Shown here: positions 1-12,232 of the stretch, in pieces
How positions within the stretch are numbered: position 1 is the stretch's first letter
How the letters are laid out: the number at the start of each line of letters is the position of its first letter
Program-made: the position numbers and the translations under genes
The notes under the pieces: generated by a model
What the model saw: the letters and a program-made list of their open reading frames with translations, nothing else
The model's database searches: none
What the model was told of the DNA's origin: nothing
Assembly (NCBI GenBank): GCA_003254925.1
Contig: QANZ01055518.1
Location: forward strand, 1-64,000
DNA from: Chamaecrista fasciculata
Lineage: Eukaryota > Streptophyta > Magnoliopsida > Fabales > Fabaceae
Direction: 5' to 3'
DNA length: 64,000 nucleotides

Positions 1-69
1 GTTATACGATAAATGACGCGTGCAACGACATTTTTTTACGAAAAAGAGTCGGTGAAATCACTAGGCAGT

Positions 70-174
70 TTAAACGTCGTATTTTATAAAACGCATTTTG
101 TATAATTATTTCAATCAGTAATATTCATTTTTAAATTTCAAATTTGTCACGAATTTTAATTATCAATCTTATCT
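70..174. repeat. Direct repeat, copy 1 of a pair 960 bp apart
   Basis: This roughly 105-bp stretch, with the core attttataaaac, recurs at 1030-1134 in the same orientation and at a constant offset of 960 bp, with roughly 85-90% identity by eye. No coding sequence lies between the copies. They could be ends of a decayed element or a local tandem duplication; no target-site duplication was found. Confidence 0.6.
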
Positions 175-396
175 CAATTGTAACTCGTAAATTGATCGTT
201 TTATCTTATCCTGATATAATATTGCGAAGTGGATCTCTAATCATGGAAATACACCATTAAAAATTCATAAACCTCATTTTGGACCAAATATTCATGATAT
301 CCTCTTATATTTGACATATCTAGTGGGTTCTCCAAGTATAATTAAAATTTAAATGAGTGAAGAGTGAATTAAAAAAAAAAGAAAAAAAAAAAAATA

Positions 397-471
397 TTCA
401 ACGTGAGATGCTGCCTCACGTTGAAATAATTTACACGCGAGGCAGCAGCGCGGATGCTACCTCGCGTGTAA
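397..471. repeat. Two adjacent GC-rich hairpins
   Basis: Hairpin 1 (397-425) has perfect 11-bp arms (ttcaacgtgag / ctcacgttgaa) around a 7-base loop. Hairpin 2 (431-471) has perfect 12-bp arms (ttacacgcgagg / cctcgcgtgtaa). The 3' halves of the two resemble each other (gatgctgcctcacg and gatgctacctcgcg), so the pair may be a diverged duplication. The block is flanked by A-rich and T-rich runs. Function is unknown; a transposon remnant is the simplest reading. Confidence 0.6.
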
Positions 472-1029
472 TATTTTTTTTTTCTAATTTTTTTGCAAAA
501 ATTTTGTTTGATTGCATTAAGGTCCGTGAATAAGTTATTTGTCTATCTTAAAGCATATCATTTTGAAAAGAAATATCACATGCCCGCCTTATTACCTCAA
601 AGATTTCATGCGAAATTAGATTTTAATCCAGAAATTGGAGTGTAATAAAGATTCTTGGCCACTTGGTCGTAACTAAAAGCCAAAAAAAGATATAGAATGG
701 GGGATGAGTTTTATGAGAGTTTTACCGGAAGACAACGTGTATTGTGAGGATTATCTAGTTAACCTTCAATTCCTTGTGAAGTAAGCTCACGATTCCGTCC
801 CTACAATATGGTAGGATTTTCAATTTAGTCCCTCAAAGATAAAATTATAAGTGCCGTAGGGTGTGGCCGACAAGACATCGGCATTCGAGGGCGGTGCTAT
901 GATACGGGCTTGGGGGGTAGTGTGAGAGGGCAAAGCCCCGCATCGAGTGGAATGGGATGCTCGGCTTAGCTGTTAATATTTTAGTTTTGACCGTTAACGT
1001 TTGGTATATAATTTTCTGTTTCAGCTCTT

Positions 1030-1134
1030 GTAAATGTCCTATTTTATAAAACACATTTTGTATTATTCTTTCAACCAGTAATATACATTTTAAAATTTCA
1101 AATTTGTCACGAATTTTAACTATCAGTCTTATCT
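1030..1134. repeat. Direct repeat, copy 2 of a pair 960 bp apart
   Basis: Partner of the repeat at 70-174, same orientation. The best preserved part includes aatttgtcacgaatttta. The segment between the copies holds the double hairpin and no gene. Confidence 0.6.
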
Positions 1135-3109
1135 CGTTTATAAAATCTCATCTTTTCAAGCAAAAAAAGTAAACATATATCATTTTCAATACAACCGAAG
1201 AACGCGGTTTTAAAAATTTAGCCTTAATTAGAAGATCGTTTTGAAGATTCAATTGAGAATAAAAGACACAAACGTGATATATAATTAGCCCTAGATTAAC
1301 AAATTTGATGACAAAAAAAAATCACTAAATAATCATAATTGAGTTAGGTCAGAATTGATCTACCGATACAGGTATCGGTCAGAATTGAGTTATAGGTTAG
1401 AATTGAGCTACCTAACTTCATCACTAAATTTTGACCTAACTCAATTCTCAAATTAGACAGGTATCGGTAGATGAAATTGTCATCACTAAATTAAAACTTA
1501 AAACGGTTAATTAGTAAAGAGCGTACAATTTTATATTTTTAAAATTTACATAAAAAATACTACCCAAAAAAAATTACATAAAATAGACGTATAAATTTTG
1601 AATTTAGATCTTCTTAATGCATTATAGGTAGAGTGTTGAGAGAAAAAAAAACATTTAGAGAAAAAAAATATTATAAATTTAGATTCTATTGACACTTTTT
1701 CTCTCTAAATGTTCATTTCTCCTTCGGCACTTCACCTATAATATACTAGTATAAAGAATTCACGTCTCAAAGATTGATTATTGACATGAGATATAATTGT
1801 TGGTGTGGTATTATTATAATTATTGATGTAATTTAATGCTGAAAAAAAAATTTAATCAAAATTGCGTTTTCACATCACTGGTTACATACAACTAACTCTT
1901 ACATGTGTCATTATCTTATTAGCTTATGATCTATTGAATTAAACTTTATATTATAATGTAACCCCTCAAAATTTTATAGTTCGGTTATAAACTTATAATG
2001 TAAGTTTTTATTAAAAAATAAAGTTGATGGATGGCGGGTGATGCGGTGACGTGGAGAAAATGATGGAGGGTCACGCGAGTCACGTATGAAGCGACACGTC
2101 ATGGTTCAAGAGTTAGGGTAATTGTGAAGAATAGCTTCAATTCATCATGATGGAATATGGATTCATGAACATACGAACAAAACGGGGTTATTTTCATGTG
2201 ACCATATCCGTTATTATTCCTAGCTAACTATCCATATCGATCTGACGATCTCTGATCATCATATCTCAATTCTGAACGTCAGCTTTAATTTCCGTTAACG
2301 GACTTTAATTTCCAACGTGATCCATCAATCCAGATCATATATATATATAGCTAGAGACGCCCATGCATTTTCAAGTTATTATTCTCAATTCAATAACACA
2401 AAAAATACTAGAGCTAAGCAAGCAAGCAAACAAAAAAGGAAAAGGGCACTATATTATTCTTCATGATTAAGTTTTGCTAACCTATATATATATATATATA
2501 TTCTCGTGATTAGTGCCGCAAATCCAATCAATTACATGCACCGAGAGATATTCTCTCCCACAGCCCTCACTATAGGATTCACATTATACCATGATTGTTA
2601 ATGCCAATAACAAAATAAGCCAACTTAATTAATAGTTAATTAATTTGTGTGTGTGTATATATATATGCGTCGGTCCAACTTGCCCACCATCACTTTCTTA
2701 TTAAGTCTTAATTATATATATAGGTTTGGTTTTAATATTTGTGTGTGCCTGTGTGGCGCCACAGTTCAAGATGTGTGAGCTAAGCATGCGTGTATTGTCC
2801 ATTTGCCAACTGCCATATTCTTTATTTAATAATACAACAAATTTGAAAAAACTTTAGGAGAATGTCAAGTGAAATGCGTACAAAACTTACACGCATCTTT
2901 ATCATTTCGTTTTCAAAATCTTTTTTCGGATTTCCATATGCCTCACTTTCTTTGTTATCTCTCATTTTTCTAACATACCATCATTCATGCTCATCTACCT
3001 CATTTTGGATTACGTTCTCATTGTACTGTTCCAACATTGTTTTGTCCATTTCCTCATTGACGCTACTTGCTGCTTACAGCCTATATTAAGATTACCATTA
3101 TTAAAATAT
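1135..3109. other. Intergenic, AT-rich; small inverted repeats and a promoter-like patch
   Basis: No gene is supported here. Positions 1335-1480 hold several interleaved inverted copies of a gagttaggtcagaattga-like unit. Positions 1617-1746 form an imperfect foldback (left end attataggtagagtg, right end cacttcacctataat) resembling one at about 60018-60150. Positions 2048-2101 hold three ACGT-core motifs, followed by a TATA-like run at 2336-2350 and a CATGCAT motif at 2362-2368, but no convincing reading frame follows. Short TA and GT microsatellites occur near 2480 and 2650. Confidence 0.5.
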
Positions 3110-3111
3110 TA

Positions 3112-3383
3112 CTCCTCCGTTCCTATATATCTGATGTTTAAGGTAAATACACACAGACCAATAAAATGATTAGCTCACCTAAAATGAAGTGAAAAATGAA
3201 GTAAAAAGACTAAACTATCCCTATTAAATTACTTGAAAAATGTTTATTAATTTATAACTCTACTATATTTAATAGGGATAGAATAGTAAAAAAATAATTA
3301 ATGCTCTCTTGAAGTTGTAAAACATCAGATATTTTAAAATAAAAAAGTTCTCCAGAAAAGCAGATATTCAGGAACGGAGGGAG
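3112..3383. mobile_element. Stowaway-type MITE (Tc1/mariner-related)
   Basis: A 272-bp element with terminal inverted repeats: the left end begins ctcctccgttcc and the right end finishes ggaacggagggag. That is the CTCCCTCCGT signature of plant Stowaway MITEs. It is flanked on both sides by TA (3110-3111 and 3384-3385), the expected target duplication. Subterminal copies of catcagatatt / atatctgatgtt extend the inverted repeat. No coding capacity; such elements move only with transposase supplied in trans. Confidence 0.88.
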
Positions 3384-3385
3384 TA

Positions 3386-5560
3386 TGATTGTACACTTTT
3401 CTAATCCATCTAATTCATTATACATTACCATTATCTTCCAAGCAATCATTTTACACCATATTAATTAGCACCGAGACTCGAGTTCAAGACAATCACTTAA
3501 TTCTCACCGTTGATACGATGTTTAATACATACTTTTTTTAATTATATATACTTTAATTTTTATTCATACATTTAATGATTATAAAACATTTAAACAAGGT
3601 TCAAACAAATTATATTTATATATATGCTGAAAATAATTAACATTATTTCTCTATATATGTTTTATCCGTTTAAGTGAATTTCCAAGTATTTAAAAGAATT
3701 GAGATATGGGCTTTAACGAACCCGTTTGAAATTTGAAACATCTGACCTCAAGTTTTTTTTTTCGTTGTTGTTTTTCAGGCCTCAAGTAGGCCTGTTATAT
3801 GCTTTATAACTTATAAGTCAACTTCATGGACTGAGTCAGGCCAAAAAAAAAAAAACTTCATGGACTGAGAGTAGAAAGTTGATGCCCCTTATGAATTAAA
3901 TTGTTCCAGTCCTATGTACCAAAAAAAATTGTTACAACTTACAATTCTGTCAAACCTGATAAAACCAGATCTCATGCGACCACTGATTAATAATTTCGAC
4001 AGGTTCTTAATAATGACAATTTGTTATATCTTTTTTTTTGCCTGAATTTGTTATATCAGTTTAGGAGTTCTTCGCACATTAAAGTTTAGGAGTACAGTGT
4101 CGTATTTTAAGAAATAAAATTCAAATTCTCGAAATAATTAATAAAAAAAATTACTAATTGGGCCTACCTACCTAAACACTAAAGTGGAAGAAACGTATAT
4201 AAGAATTAAGAAGGTATGGGATGACCGATGACGGAGTCGCACATGAATGTAGGCCCAGACAAAAGAAACTTGATACATCAAGGCAAGAAACATTTTTCAT
4301 CCTTAAATTTTATTTCCAATTTTTATTAAATATTTATAACTTATTTATTGTCAATTTTATCGTCAAAATAAAATATTTGGTCAAATATTTAAATTGATGA
4401 TAAACGTTACCATATAGTTCAATTTTCATTCCAAATTTAATATTTATTTATTCTTTTTCATTTTAAGTTTGAATGTGACGAATGTAGAGTTATATATTAT
4501 TTTTTATAAGTACTTTATCTATTTAATTGGAGCCTTCAACAAATAAGATCAAATAGAGTCTTGAAAGTAGGTTAATCATTTCACGGCCAAACAAGCAAAG
4601 TTAATAATATCTCCTTCATTTCAAACTCAAATGCGATAAGTTTAGGGACGTCAACAAATGAGATCAAATTGGATTAAAAATGCATTTGTCACCAAAAGGT
4701 AAAAAATTATGAAAAATTGGTCTCAAACACACTTTAGAGCTCGATTTAACCTCATTTATTAACAATCCCAATTAGATAAAAAAAAAATAGACTTGTTAAA
4801 AGTAATCCGTAACATCAAAATCGTCTCATTTAGACTTGAAACGAAAAAAATATAACCATATTCGCTTATTTAACATTAAACAAGCAACTTACTTTGTGAT
4901 TCAATTTGGCCTCAATTGGATAGAAAAAATATTTATCAAAAGCAATACATAACTTTTACTCGTCACATTCTAACTTAAAACGAGAGAGATATGACCTATC
5001 AAGCATGAATACTGACACAGATACGAACACACCAATACGACATGACACGACATGTATTTATATATATAAATAATTATAAATTCATAAATTTTAATCTTAA
5101 AAATTACAATATCTCTTTATAATATATGTCAATTGTTTATCATGTGTATTATTATTTTTTATTGTTTATAATACAACATTTTTTGATTTGTTGAGAAACA
5201 AATCAAAAAATGTTTGTTTAGCAATCAGTAGTGTAGTGTTTATTAATTTTTTATTGAATTAATTTTTATAAATTTTTTAAATATTTGTTTAGCAATCAGT
5301 AGTGTAGTGTTTGGACTCATGAATTGTAGTCTGGTCCCTTTAGTTTAGGACTTTAGGTCATTCTATTTTCAATGATTAAATTAATTATAGTATATTTTAA
5401 TTTTTAATATGTTTAATTATGATTGGATTTTTTAGGAACTAAATTTTGTATTTATATCTTTTAGAAACTAAAAATGGAGAGATTTAATCATCTTTTAAGG
5501 ATTAAATTGAGACACTTCTCATCTTTAGGGACTAAATCATTAATTTAGACAAATTGGCCA
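3386..5560. other. Intergenic, AT-rich; no gene seen
   Basis: No supported reading frame. Positions 4460-5000 carry a degenerate dispersed repeat related to 25220-25500 (shared words such as cgagagagatatgacc and cgtcacatt). A 29-bp word containing agcaatcagtagtgtagtg is duplicated exactly at 5213-5241 and 5284-5312. Segments near 5330 and 5520 carry ggtccc / gggacta words like those in the foldback elements downstream. Confidence 0.5.
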
Positions 5561-5666
5561 CTGCACCAGACGCTGAGGGATTTGGAAAATCAGCGGGCTC
5601 GACACCCGCGAAACCAGAGAAATTCAGATTCTGTGAACACTGAAGAAGACGAAGCTGTTAGCTCTT

Positions 5667-8486
5667 ATGGCGGTATTCATGACAGCATCACGATTATCCC
5701 AATTCCCTCATAATGCCGTTCGTCAATCTTCACCGTACGATTGTTATCCCAAACGCTACAGAAGCATTTCCATTCGGGTTTCGCTTCAGAGAGAGAACGA
5801 TTTGAACAAGAACGCCCAAGCACTTGATCTCCGAAGAAGCGTCGATGATTTCCCTAGCGACTTCGTCTCCAGAGATATGCTCGCACTTCCGCGTATGAAT
5901 TTTGCGATTTGCCCCCTCACCTCGTTTTTTTTTTCAATGGAATTTTGATGGCTTTTATTTTTCAGGGCCACTGTCTTCAACTCAATTCTCTGGTCCAGTT
6001 TCTGATGGATCTCGCCTTCGCGTAGGATACCAGGTAATTGCACAATTGTATTGGAGACACAAGCATTTATAATTTTTTTTTTTTCAAAATTCATTGTTCC
6101 TATAATTAAATATTGCAATTTCAGGGAGTTCGTGGGGCTTACAGTGAGTCTGCCGCACAGAAGGCGTACCCAAATTGTGAAGCAGTGCCTTGCGACCAAT
6201 TTGATACAGCTTTTGAAGTAAAATTTTTTAACATTTTCCACTTAATACCGTATTGACTCTTTTTAATTGTTTACTTTTTAGTGTTAATGGAGTTGTTCAC
6301 TTTATTACTCTTTAGGTTGCTGAGTAGGATTTATATTTCATACCTGTTCAAGAGATTGCAATATTTCCCCAGTAGTGGTATATTTTCATCGTTCTGCTTA
6401 CTTGCATTCATCATTGCTGTTGGTTTTGGGGTTTCATAAGGATAAGTGGTGAGACCTATGATGGAATCCCCAGTAGTTTGTCTTCCAAGGCCCTGTAATT
6501 CCTGTGATGCTCAGAATCTGTGGGAAAGGGCTTACTTAAAGTTACTGCCTTTGTTGCTTTTCTTCACCTAAGAATATCAGAGGTGATGGAAATGCAAAAT
6601 ATGTACTCTTCACCAGGGTAGGTTCTCAAGGATAGGAGAGCATTAGAGTTGTGCTTCTAGTAGGATGTTTCATCTATGACATCATTGAAAACCTTATGCA
6701 TTACAAACTCACACATATATTATTTTCTTGTCATGCTTATCTAATTAATGTAAATGGTTTCCAAGAGGGTTCATTACTCCATTTTAACTGTTTCTTCTCC
6801 ATTTCTCTTGCACTTGGATTGCCAACTCCAGGCAGTCGAAAGGTGGCTTGTGGACAGAGCAGTTTTGCCAATTGAGAACTCTTTAGGAGGTAGCATTCAC
6901 AGAAATTATGACCTCTTACTCCGCCACAGGTTGCATATAGTAGGAGAGGTAAAATATGCAGTCCGCCATTGTCTGCTGGCCAATCATGGTGTTAAACTTG
7001 AGGATTTGAGGCGAGTTCTTAGTCATCCACAGGTTTGCCTTTAACTTTTGATGCCTTAATGTTGTCCCTTTCTACCACAAACTCATCTAAGACTGGTCTT
7101 TTATAGGCTCTTGCTCAGTGTGAGAACACATTGACAAGGTTGGGATTGGTCAGAGAAGCAGTAGATGACACAGCTGGGGCAGCAAAGGTAAGCCTAGATT
7201 TCCTGGTATCATCTTTGATTCCCAGGTGTTTCTGCTTATCAATGATCATGGGATCTTTGGTACTTTACCCACTTTTTGTAGTTAAGAGATATGTTACCAA
7301 ACTTCATATTTCGGAGCATGATATGCATATGATGTTTGTAAGATTCTTAAGTAGGTCATCCCTAGTTCATTATCTTCTGAAGATTTTCATCTCGATTCAA
7401 AGGAATGAAATTTTATCTTTGGTGATACTTTTGACTTGTTAATCAAATATCACTTATTCTAATATATTTACAAATTATAGCATGTTGCTTTCCACAAACT
7501 AGAAGATGCTGGAGCAGTTGCTAGTTCTGCTGCAGCAGAGATCTATGACTTGAATATACTTGCTCAAGACATTCAGGTTTGTGTCAAGGTTTTCAGTCTT
7601 TAAATTTATGTTATCTAAAGTTCACATCTAAGGTAAACAGGGTCACTCATGGCCTTGTTTTGGCAGGATGATAGTGATAATGTCACTCGATTTCTAATGT
7701 TAGCTCGAGAACCTATTATTCCAGGCACAGATAGGCCATTTAAGGTACCCTCCAGTAGAAGTAGTAGCTGAAATTACAGCATTGCATCCATCAGATGTCT
7801 CTCCAGTCTTAAGTTGGTTGGTCGGATGCTTCCCTACTTACTGGTACTAAATCTTGCTGTTGTCTGTGGTATTTGATTATCAGACAAGCATAGTTTTTTC
7901 TTTAGAGGAGGGTCCTGGGGTACTTTTCAAGGCACTTGCTGTTTTCGCTCTGCGTCAAATTAACCTCACAAAGGTATGTTGTCTTCTTGAAGACAGCTGT
8001 TTTATGTTTTCTGGACTTTAACATTTCAGATGATTCTGAATCCTGGTTGTAACGTTGGTTTGCTTTTAACAGATAGAAAGCCGTCCTTTGCGGAAGCAAC
8101 CTTTACGGGCATCTGATGATAACAACAATGGGGCCAAGTATTATCACTGAAGCCCGTTGCTACATTTTTTTAATTCCTTAGACTACTAAAATGTGCACTA
8201 CCTGCTAACATTTTATGCTGGTAAGGATTATTGTGCTGGTTAATCTTCATCTTGTATACAGGTACTTTGATTATCTTTTCTATGTGGATTTTGAAGCGTC
8301 AATGGCTGATCAGATTGCACAAAATGCCCTAAGGCATCTAAAGGTACACACTAAAGTAAAATATTTTGAAGCATATTGAAAGGATTCTGTGCAAGTGAAT
8401 GCTCTATGAAACAATAAACTTTACAGGAGTTTGCCACATTCTTGCGGGTGCTAGGGAGTTATCCAGTGGACACTAGCATGACATAA
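5667..8486 (+). CDS. ADT: Arogenate dehydratase (ADT/prephenate dehydratase), plastidial, 11 exons
   Basis: Converts arogenate to phenylalanine (prephenate to phenylpyruvate in some members), the last step of plant phenylalanine synthesis, in plastids. Exons read: 5667-5892, 5966-6033, 6125-6217, 6832-7032, 7107-7187, 7481-7576, 7667-7744, 7884-7973, 8073-8137, 8262-8343, 8427-8486; all phases join, giving 379 residues. The first 60-90 residues are basic and Ser-rich, as in a transit peptide. The dehydratase domain follows (about 95-280), with [31 protein letters not shown] (141-159) and NVTRFL (260-265). A C-terminal ACT domain contains the effector-site motif KIESRP (311-316). The many introns fit the intron-containing ADT1/2/6 branch; the exact paralogue is not assigned. 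ATG 5667 is the first in the leader. Confidence 0.95.
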
Positions 8487-10383
8487 TAATATTTAGAAGA
8501 GGTGAGCGCAAATTACCTGAATATTCATACATATTGAAGCATTGTGTGATGTACTCTTGTTCTACTCTTCTGCCAAAGTGAATCCCTGAACTGCCTCTCC
8601 CTGCCAAAGATTTTCTCTTTCCTTTCTTCATATGTTTGAGCGACATTGATCTTTCCCAGTTTGAATGATTCTCTTTCGGGCCTGTCCTTGAGGGGCTTTA
8701 AGTGGATTAGGCCATTTTCTCTCCCGTGAACTCTTACCTCCTTTTTTCAAAAAATATTCTCTACATTCCATTTCCGTGGAATCTCTGTTGTTTCAGCTTC
8801 TCTATACTTATCTGTATTGATTTGGTTAGAACTTCCCTTCCCTCTTCAAGAAAAAAAAAAGAAATCTAATGTGAAATTTTGTGAATAATGTTCTTGCTTC
8901 CTGCTACACTATGCATCTTTAATTGCCAAAATTGCTATGATTACTATTAGAAAATCTAGCATAGAAGAAGGCAATATTGTTGCACTGCTTGGGAATGTAA
9001 TGTGGGTATTCTAATCATGTATGATGCGAATCTGTATGTCAAATAAATGGCTAATTGTTTTTGTACTGTCCCCATTTTTTGGAGCTTTTAATTTCTGATC
9101 TTTTGTTGGTTCATTGCCGGTAACGTTGATGCAGGGTTCACGATATTCATACTCATATACTTACTGTTGCATGCGGTATAGTTCTTGCAGTTGTTAAATA
9201 ATGTTTCTTGAATCTGTAGAGCTTACATTCTTCAATAGGGAATCAGAGTAGAAAACTTGATCGGATGTATACAAGCTTCCTAAAATTTTGATGGGTCTGC
9301 CTTGACCTTAAATGTTGTTATTTACTATTTACTGAGAAACCATATTTTACGTCAGATATTTATACTCTTCTACTCTTTGCCATATTTTTACCTGTTATGT
9401 TCTGCTATGACTTTAGTGTTAAAACTGATAGGCACCTGAGGGCGGGTAATGCTATTTTTTTTTTTGCCAGATCAAATATTACTTTGGTATGCTGACACTA
9501 TGCTATTGAAATGTCGATTGTCAGATCAAATCATGATTGGTTTCTTTTTCTCTCATCAATTTATTTAAAATAAAAATGACAGCAATTTATCACTATACAC
9601 AAGCGCGTCTAACGGTGTAAAATAGGGATGTTGCAGCAATGTACCTCTTTTCAAAATATTACTTTCTAGGATAAATATATAAGGATTTATCTAATATGTG
9701 CTCTTATGCCCTTAAGGGCACATTTTAAGGTTTATTCAGATTAGTTAATAGAGCATCTCATATTTTGAAATTTACGAAAATTCATTTAAAATATAATTTT
9801 TAATGATTGAAAACTCATTTGACCAATCAAAAAAATTCTTAACATGTGCACCGACCCTCTATATAAATATTTCTCTAAATCAAAATCTATTGCCATTGGT
9901 ATGCTGACACGGGGATTTAGAGTTCTGATTGTCCCAGCTCATCCTCGTTGCTTGTGTCAATAAACGAAGCCATAATGATGTAAAATTATGGTTGAGTTTT
10001 TCCTTTCTTACTGCAGTCTATAAAATTTGAGTCAGGGGATTGGAACCAAATGGTAACATCATTTTCAACGTGAGTTTTGCAAATCCTATGAACGACTTTG
10101 AATTCTTTAAGTAGATAAATAATAACAAACTTTTCAAACAAAACCATCTGAAATGGCAAGTAATTTTGCACCCCAAAGAAAAGCAGGTGCTCAAAGTATC
10201 TTCATGCCGCGTTAAGAACATTACAAAAGTAATGAAATACTAGTAGTAACTATTTTCTCCTGTGCAATAATCATTTCGGGGAAAGAAATCTGGCAGTATA
10301 CATGTTGAATATGTAACAGCAATATTGAGTTATACAAAATTACTCAAGTAGAAAACTCCCGAAATCGCAGTGATAATTTCAGC
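8487..10383. other. Convergent intergenic region between ADT and the NEDD8 protease gene
   Basis: Holds the 3' flank of ADT (probably UTR in its first few hundred bases) and the 3' flank of the minus-strand protease gene. A perfect 14-bp palindrome, tgcccttaagggca, lies at 9707-9720. The word ttggtatgctgacac occurs at about 9483 and again at about 9898. No additional gene is supported. Confidence 0.5.
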
Positions 10384-10420
10384 ATGAACACAAATTTTAT
10401 CTGAACTATGCTGTGGTCAC

Positions 10421-11107
10421 TCACTGTCTAGCCATTAGATCTCTGATCAGTGCCAAGATCTCACTTCGCATCCCAGACACAAAGGATGGAGTCACCTGCT
10501 CCTTCACATCAGAAAACCAGGGAGTATTTGAATCACTATTTTTACCATTTACATGCCAACTACATATAACTCTGGCTATGGCCGTGACATATAAACCACA
10601 ATCATAACCATTCACTTGCTTGGGCGATTCGGCACAATCGACAAATTTGGCCTTGCAGGCTGATTCGGGGAGTTCCATATACCCCACAACCGCATTATAC
10701 AGCTGCTTAGCAGGCCCTCTGTTAATGCTTATGCTGCTGTCATGGTGAACAAAGAGATTAGCATTTCTGTAATATGCAAGTAAGCTCCAATGGGATCCTC
10801 CTTCAGCTATACTAACATCATCATTGTCGTTGATGGGAAATAAAACCAGTGTCTTGTCAGTCAAATGAAGGGGCTCTAAGAAATCTTTGAGAGCCTCAAC
10901 GACTGGGCATTTCATTATCCAAAATGCAATAGATGGTGGAACCAGTAGGATATCCTGAGAAGGATAGCAAGAAGAGAGATAACTGAAATAAAACTCGATA
11001 ATTCGATCATTAAGGAAATATGGTCCACTAAGAATGTCTAAATCTGACCGCCTAAGCACAACATCATTGTAGCTGAGAATCTTCTCATCTGCTTTTGATT
11101 TGCTCAT
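10421..11107 (-). CDS. DEN1: NEDD8-specific cysteine protease (DEN1/NEDP1/SENP8 type)
   Basis: Ulp1/C48-family protease expected to process the NEDD8/RUB1 precursor and strip RUB1 from modified proteins in nucleus and cytosol. Single coding exon of 228 residues, close to family size. Catalytic residues are visible: His106 in GGSHWSLL, Asp123 in HHDSS, Gln164 and Cys170 in QVNGYDCGLY. N-terminal FLNDRIIEFYFSYL (31-44) matches the SENP8 substrate-groove region. I chose the Met at 11107 because the frame upstream does not resemble the family and a good acceptor (atcatcag) sits just before 11132. A 5'UTR intron is likely: donor gtaagcc after 12021, acceptor before 11132. A 10-codon upstream ORF overlaps the start codon (see 11085-11114). 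Confidence 0.9.
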   Translation of the reverse strand: MSKSKADEKILSYNDVVLRRSDLDILSGPYFLNDRIIEFYFSYLSSCYPSQDILLVPPSIAFWIMKCPVVEALKDFLEPLHLTDKTLVLFPINDNDDVSIAEGGSHWSLLAYYRNANLFVHHDSSISINRGPAKQLYNAVVGYMELPESACKAKFVDCAESPKQVNGYDCGLYVTAIARVICSWHVNGKNSDSNTPWFSDVKEQVTPSFVSGMRSEILALIRDLMARQ

Positions 11108-11114
11108 CTTGCAT
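11085..11114 (-). promoter_or_regulatory. Overlapping upstream ORF at the protease start codon
   Basis: In the predicted spliced leader the first ATG is at 11114, 7 nt before the main ATG (11107) and in another frame. It opens a 10-codon ORF (MQDEQIKSR, then TGA) that ends 20 nt inside the main ORF. Ribosomes starting there would miss the main start, so it could lower translation. The layout is seen in the sequence; any effect is inferred and depends on the predicted leader being right. Confidence 0.45.
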
Positions 11115-11132
11115 AGAGGCCAGCTTGTATAC

Positions 11133-12020
11133 CTGATGATAACAAATATAGGTATATCTTCAGATTGGCGCAAGACTCCTTTAAAATAAGCATGAATTCC
11201 ACATAGTTATGCAGCAGTTCATGTTATCAATTTGTAACTTGGGCGTTCTCCATATATCGTTCTCACATCATCAAGCAATGTAGCCTAAAAATTAAAATTG
11301 GGACTGGATCTTCTTTCTTCAGAAATCTAAGAGCATTAGTTTCCTGTCTTGCTCTGCAAGAACTGCCTAGAAATTGTTTTTCTTCAAGCAATTTATAACA
11401 GATATCATCAAATTATTATGTACTCCAGGCTGCAGCAAAATTAGTGCACTTTCTGATGAAGCTTTTATCATACTGTTTTTACTTCTTTGCGAGATTGCAA
11501 AAGGGCCTTGTGTGCATCAGTTTAAGCAGACAGTACGCTCGCAAAATCTAACTTAAAAAACTACATGCTTTTATCTTGATCTCACCTACAATCTATATTT
11601 AATGATAAATATAAGCACTTCAACCTTTTGTGTCTAGGTGGATGATTAACCTTCAACTTTAAGTTAAACAGGATCTATAAAGCACAGTTTTTTACTCATC
11701 TTACAATTGAATGTGTGTTAGCACTTAACTTTTCAGAAATCTGAATAATGAATTGTTCACCTACCAAATGCACTTTCTCCAAAACCTCAAATATCTCAAT
11801 CATAATATACAAAAAAAAAAACAAAAAAACAAAAAAAATAGACACCTAAAAATTAACATATACTCAATTGCATATCTTCGTCATCGATTTTATTTTCTTC
11901 TTCTTTCTTGTCGGATACATTAAATCTCAGGAATATCAACATATATGAGAGAAACTCGAAAAGAACTCTCAGAAAGACAAAATCAAAGATTAAGGGGTGG
12001 GATTAGACAGACAGGCTTAC
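11133..12020 (-). other. Predicted 5'UTR intron of the NEDD8 protease gene
   Basis: On the minus strand a consensus donor (act|gtaagcctg) ends a short leader exon at 12021, and a T-rich acceptor (tttgttatcatcag) precedes 11132. The 888 bases between hold no coding sequence; an A-rich run lies near 11810-11840. The leader exon probably begins around 12100-12130. Confidence 0.5.
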
Positions 12021-12232
12021 AGTAATGCGAAGAAGAAATGTAAACAATTCCGCGAAAGCCTCCAGACTCTAATCGAAGCTGTTCTCGGTTATACCCTACT
12101 CTGGAAATATGCACTAGGGTTCTGCTTGTATGCTAGAAGATTGATGCTTTCGTTTGCGTCAAATAAATAAGAAGTTTCACCTTTTCCTTGGGACCTTAAT
12201 ACGGACCTGTGATAATTTTTTCATTCTTTAAA

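Noticed and set aside
5786..6241. 151-codon minus-strand frame
   Set aside because: It lies antisense across ADT exons 1-3 and their introns; the plus strand has clear family similarity and the antisense frame has none.
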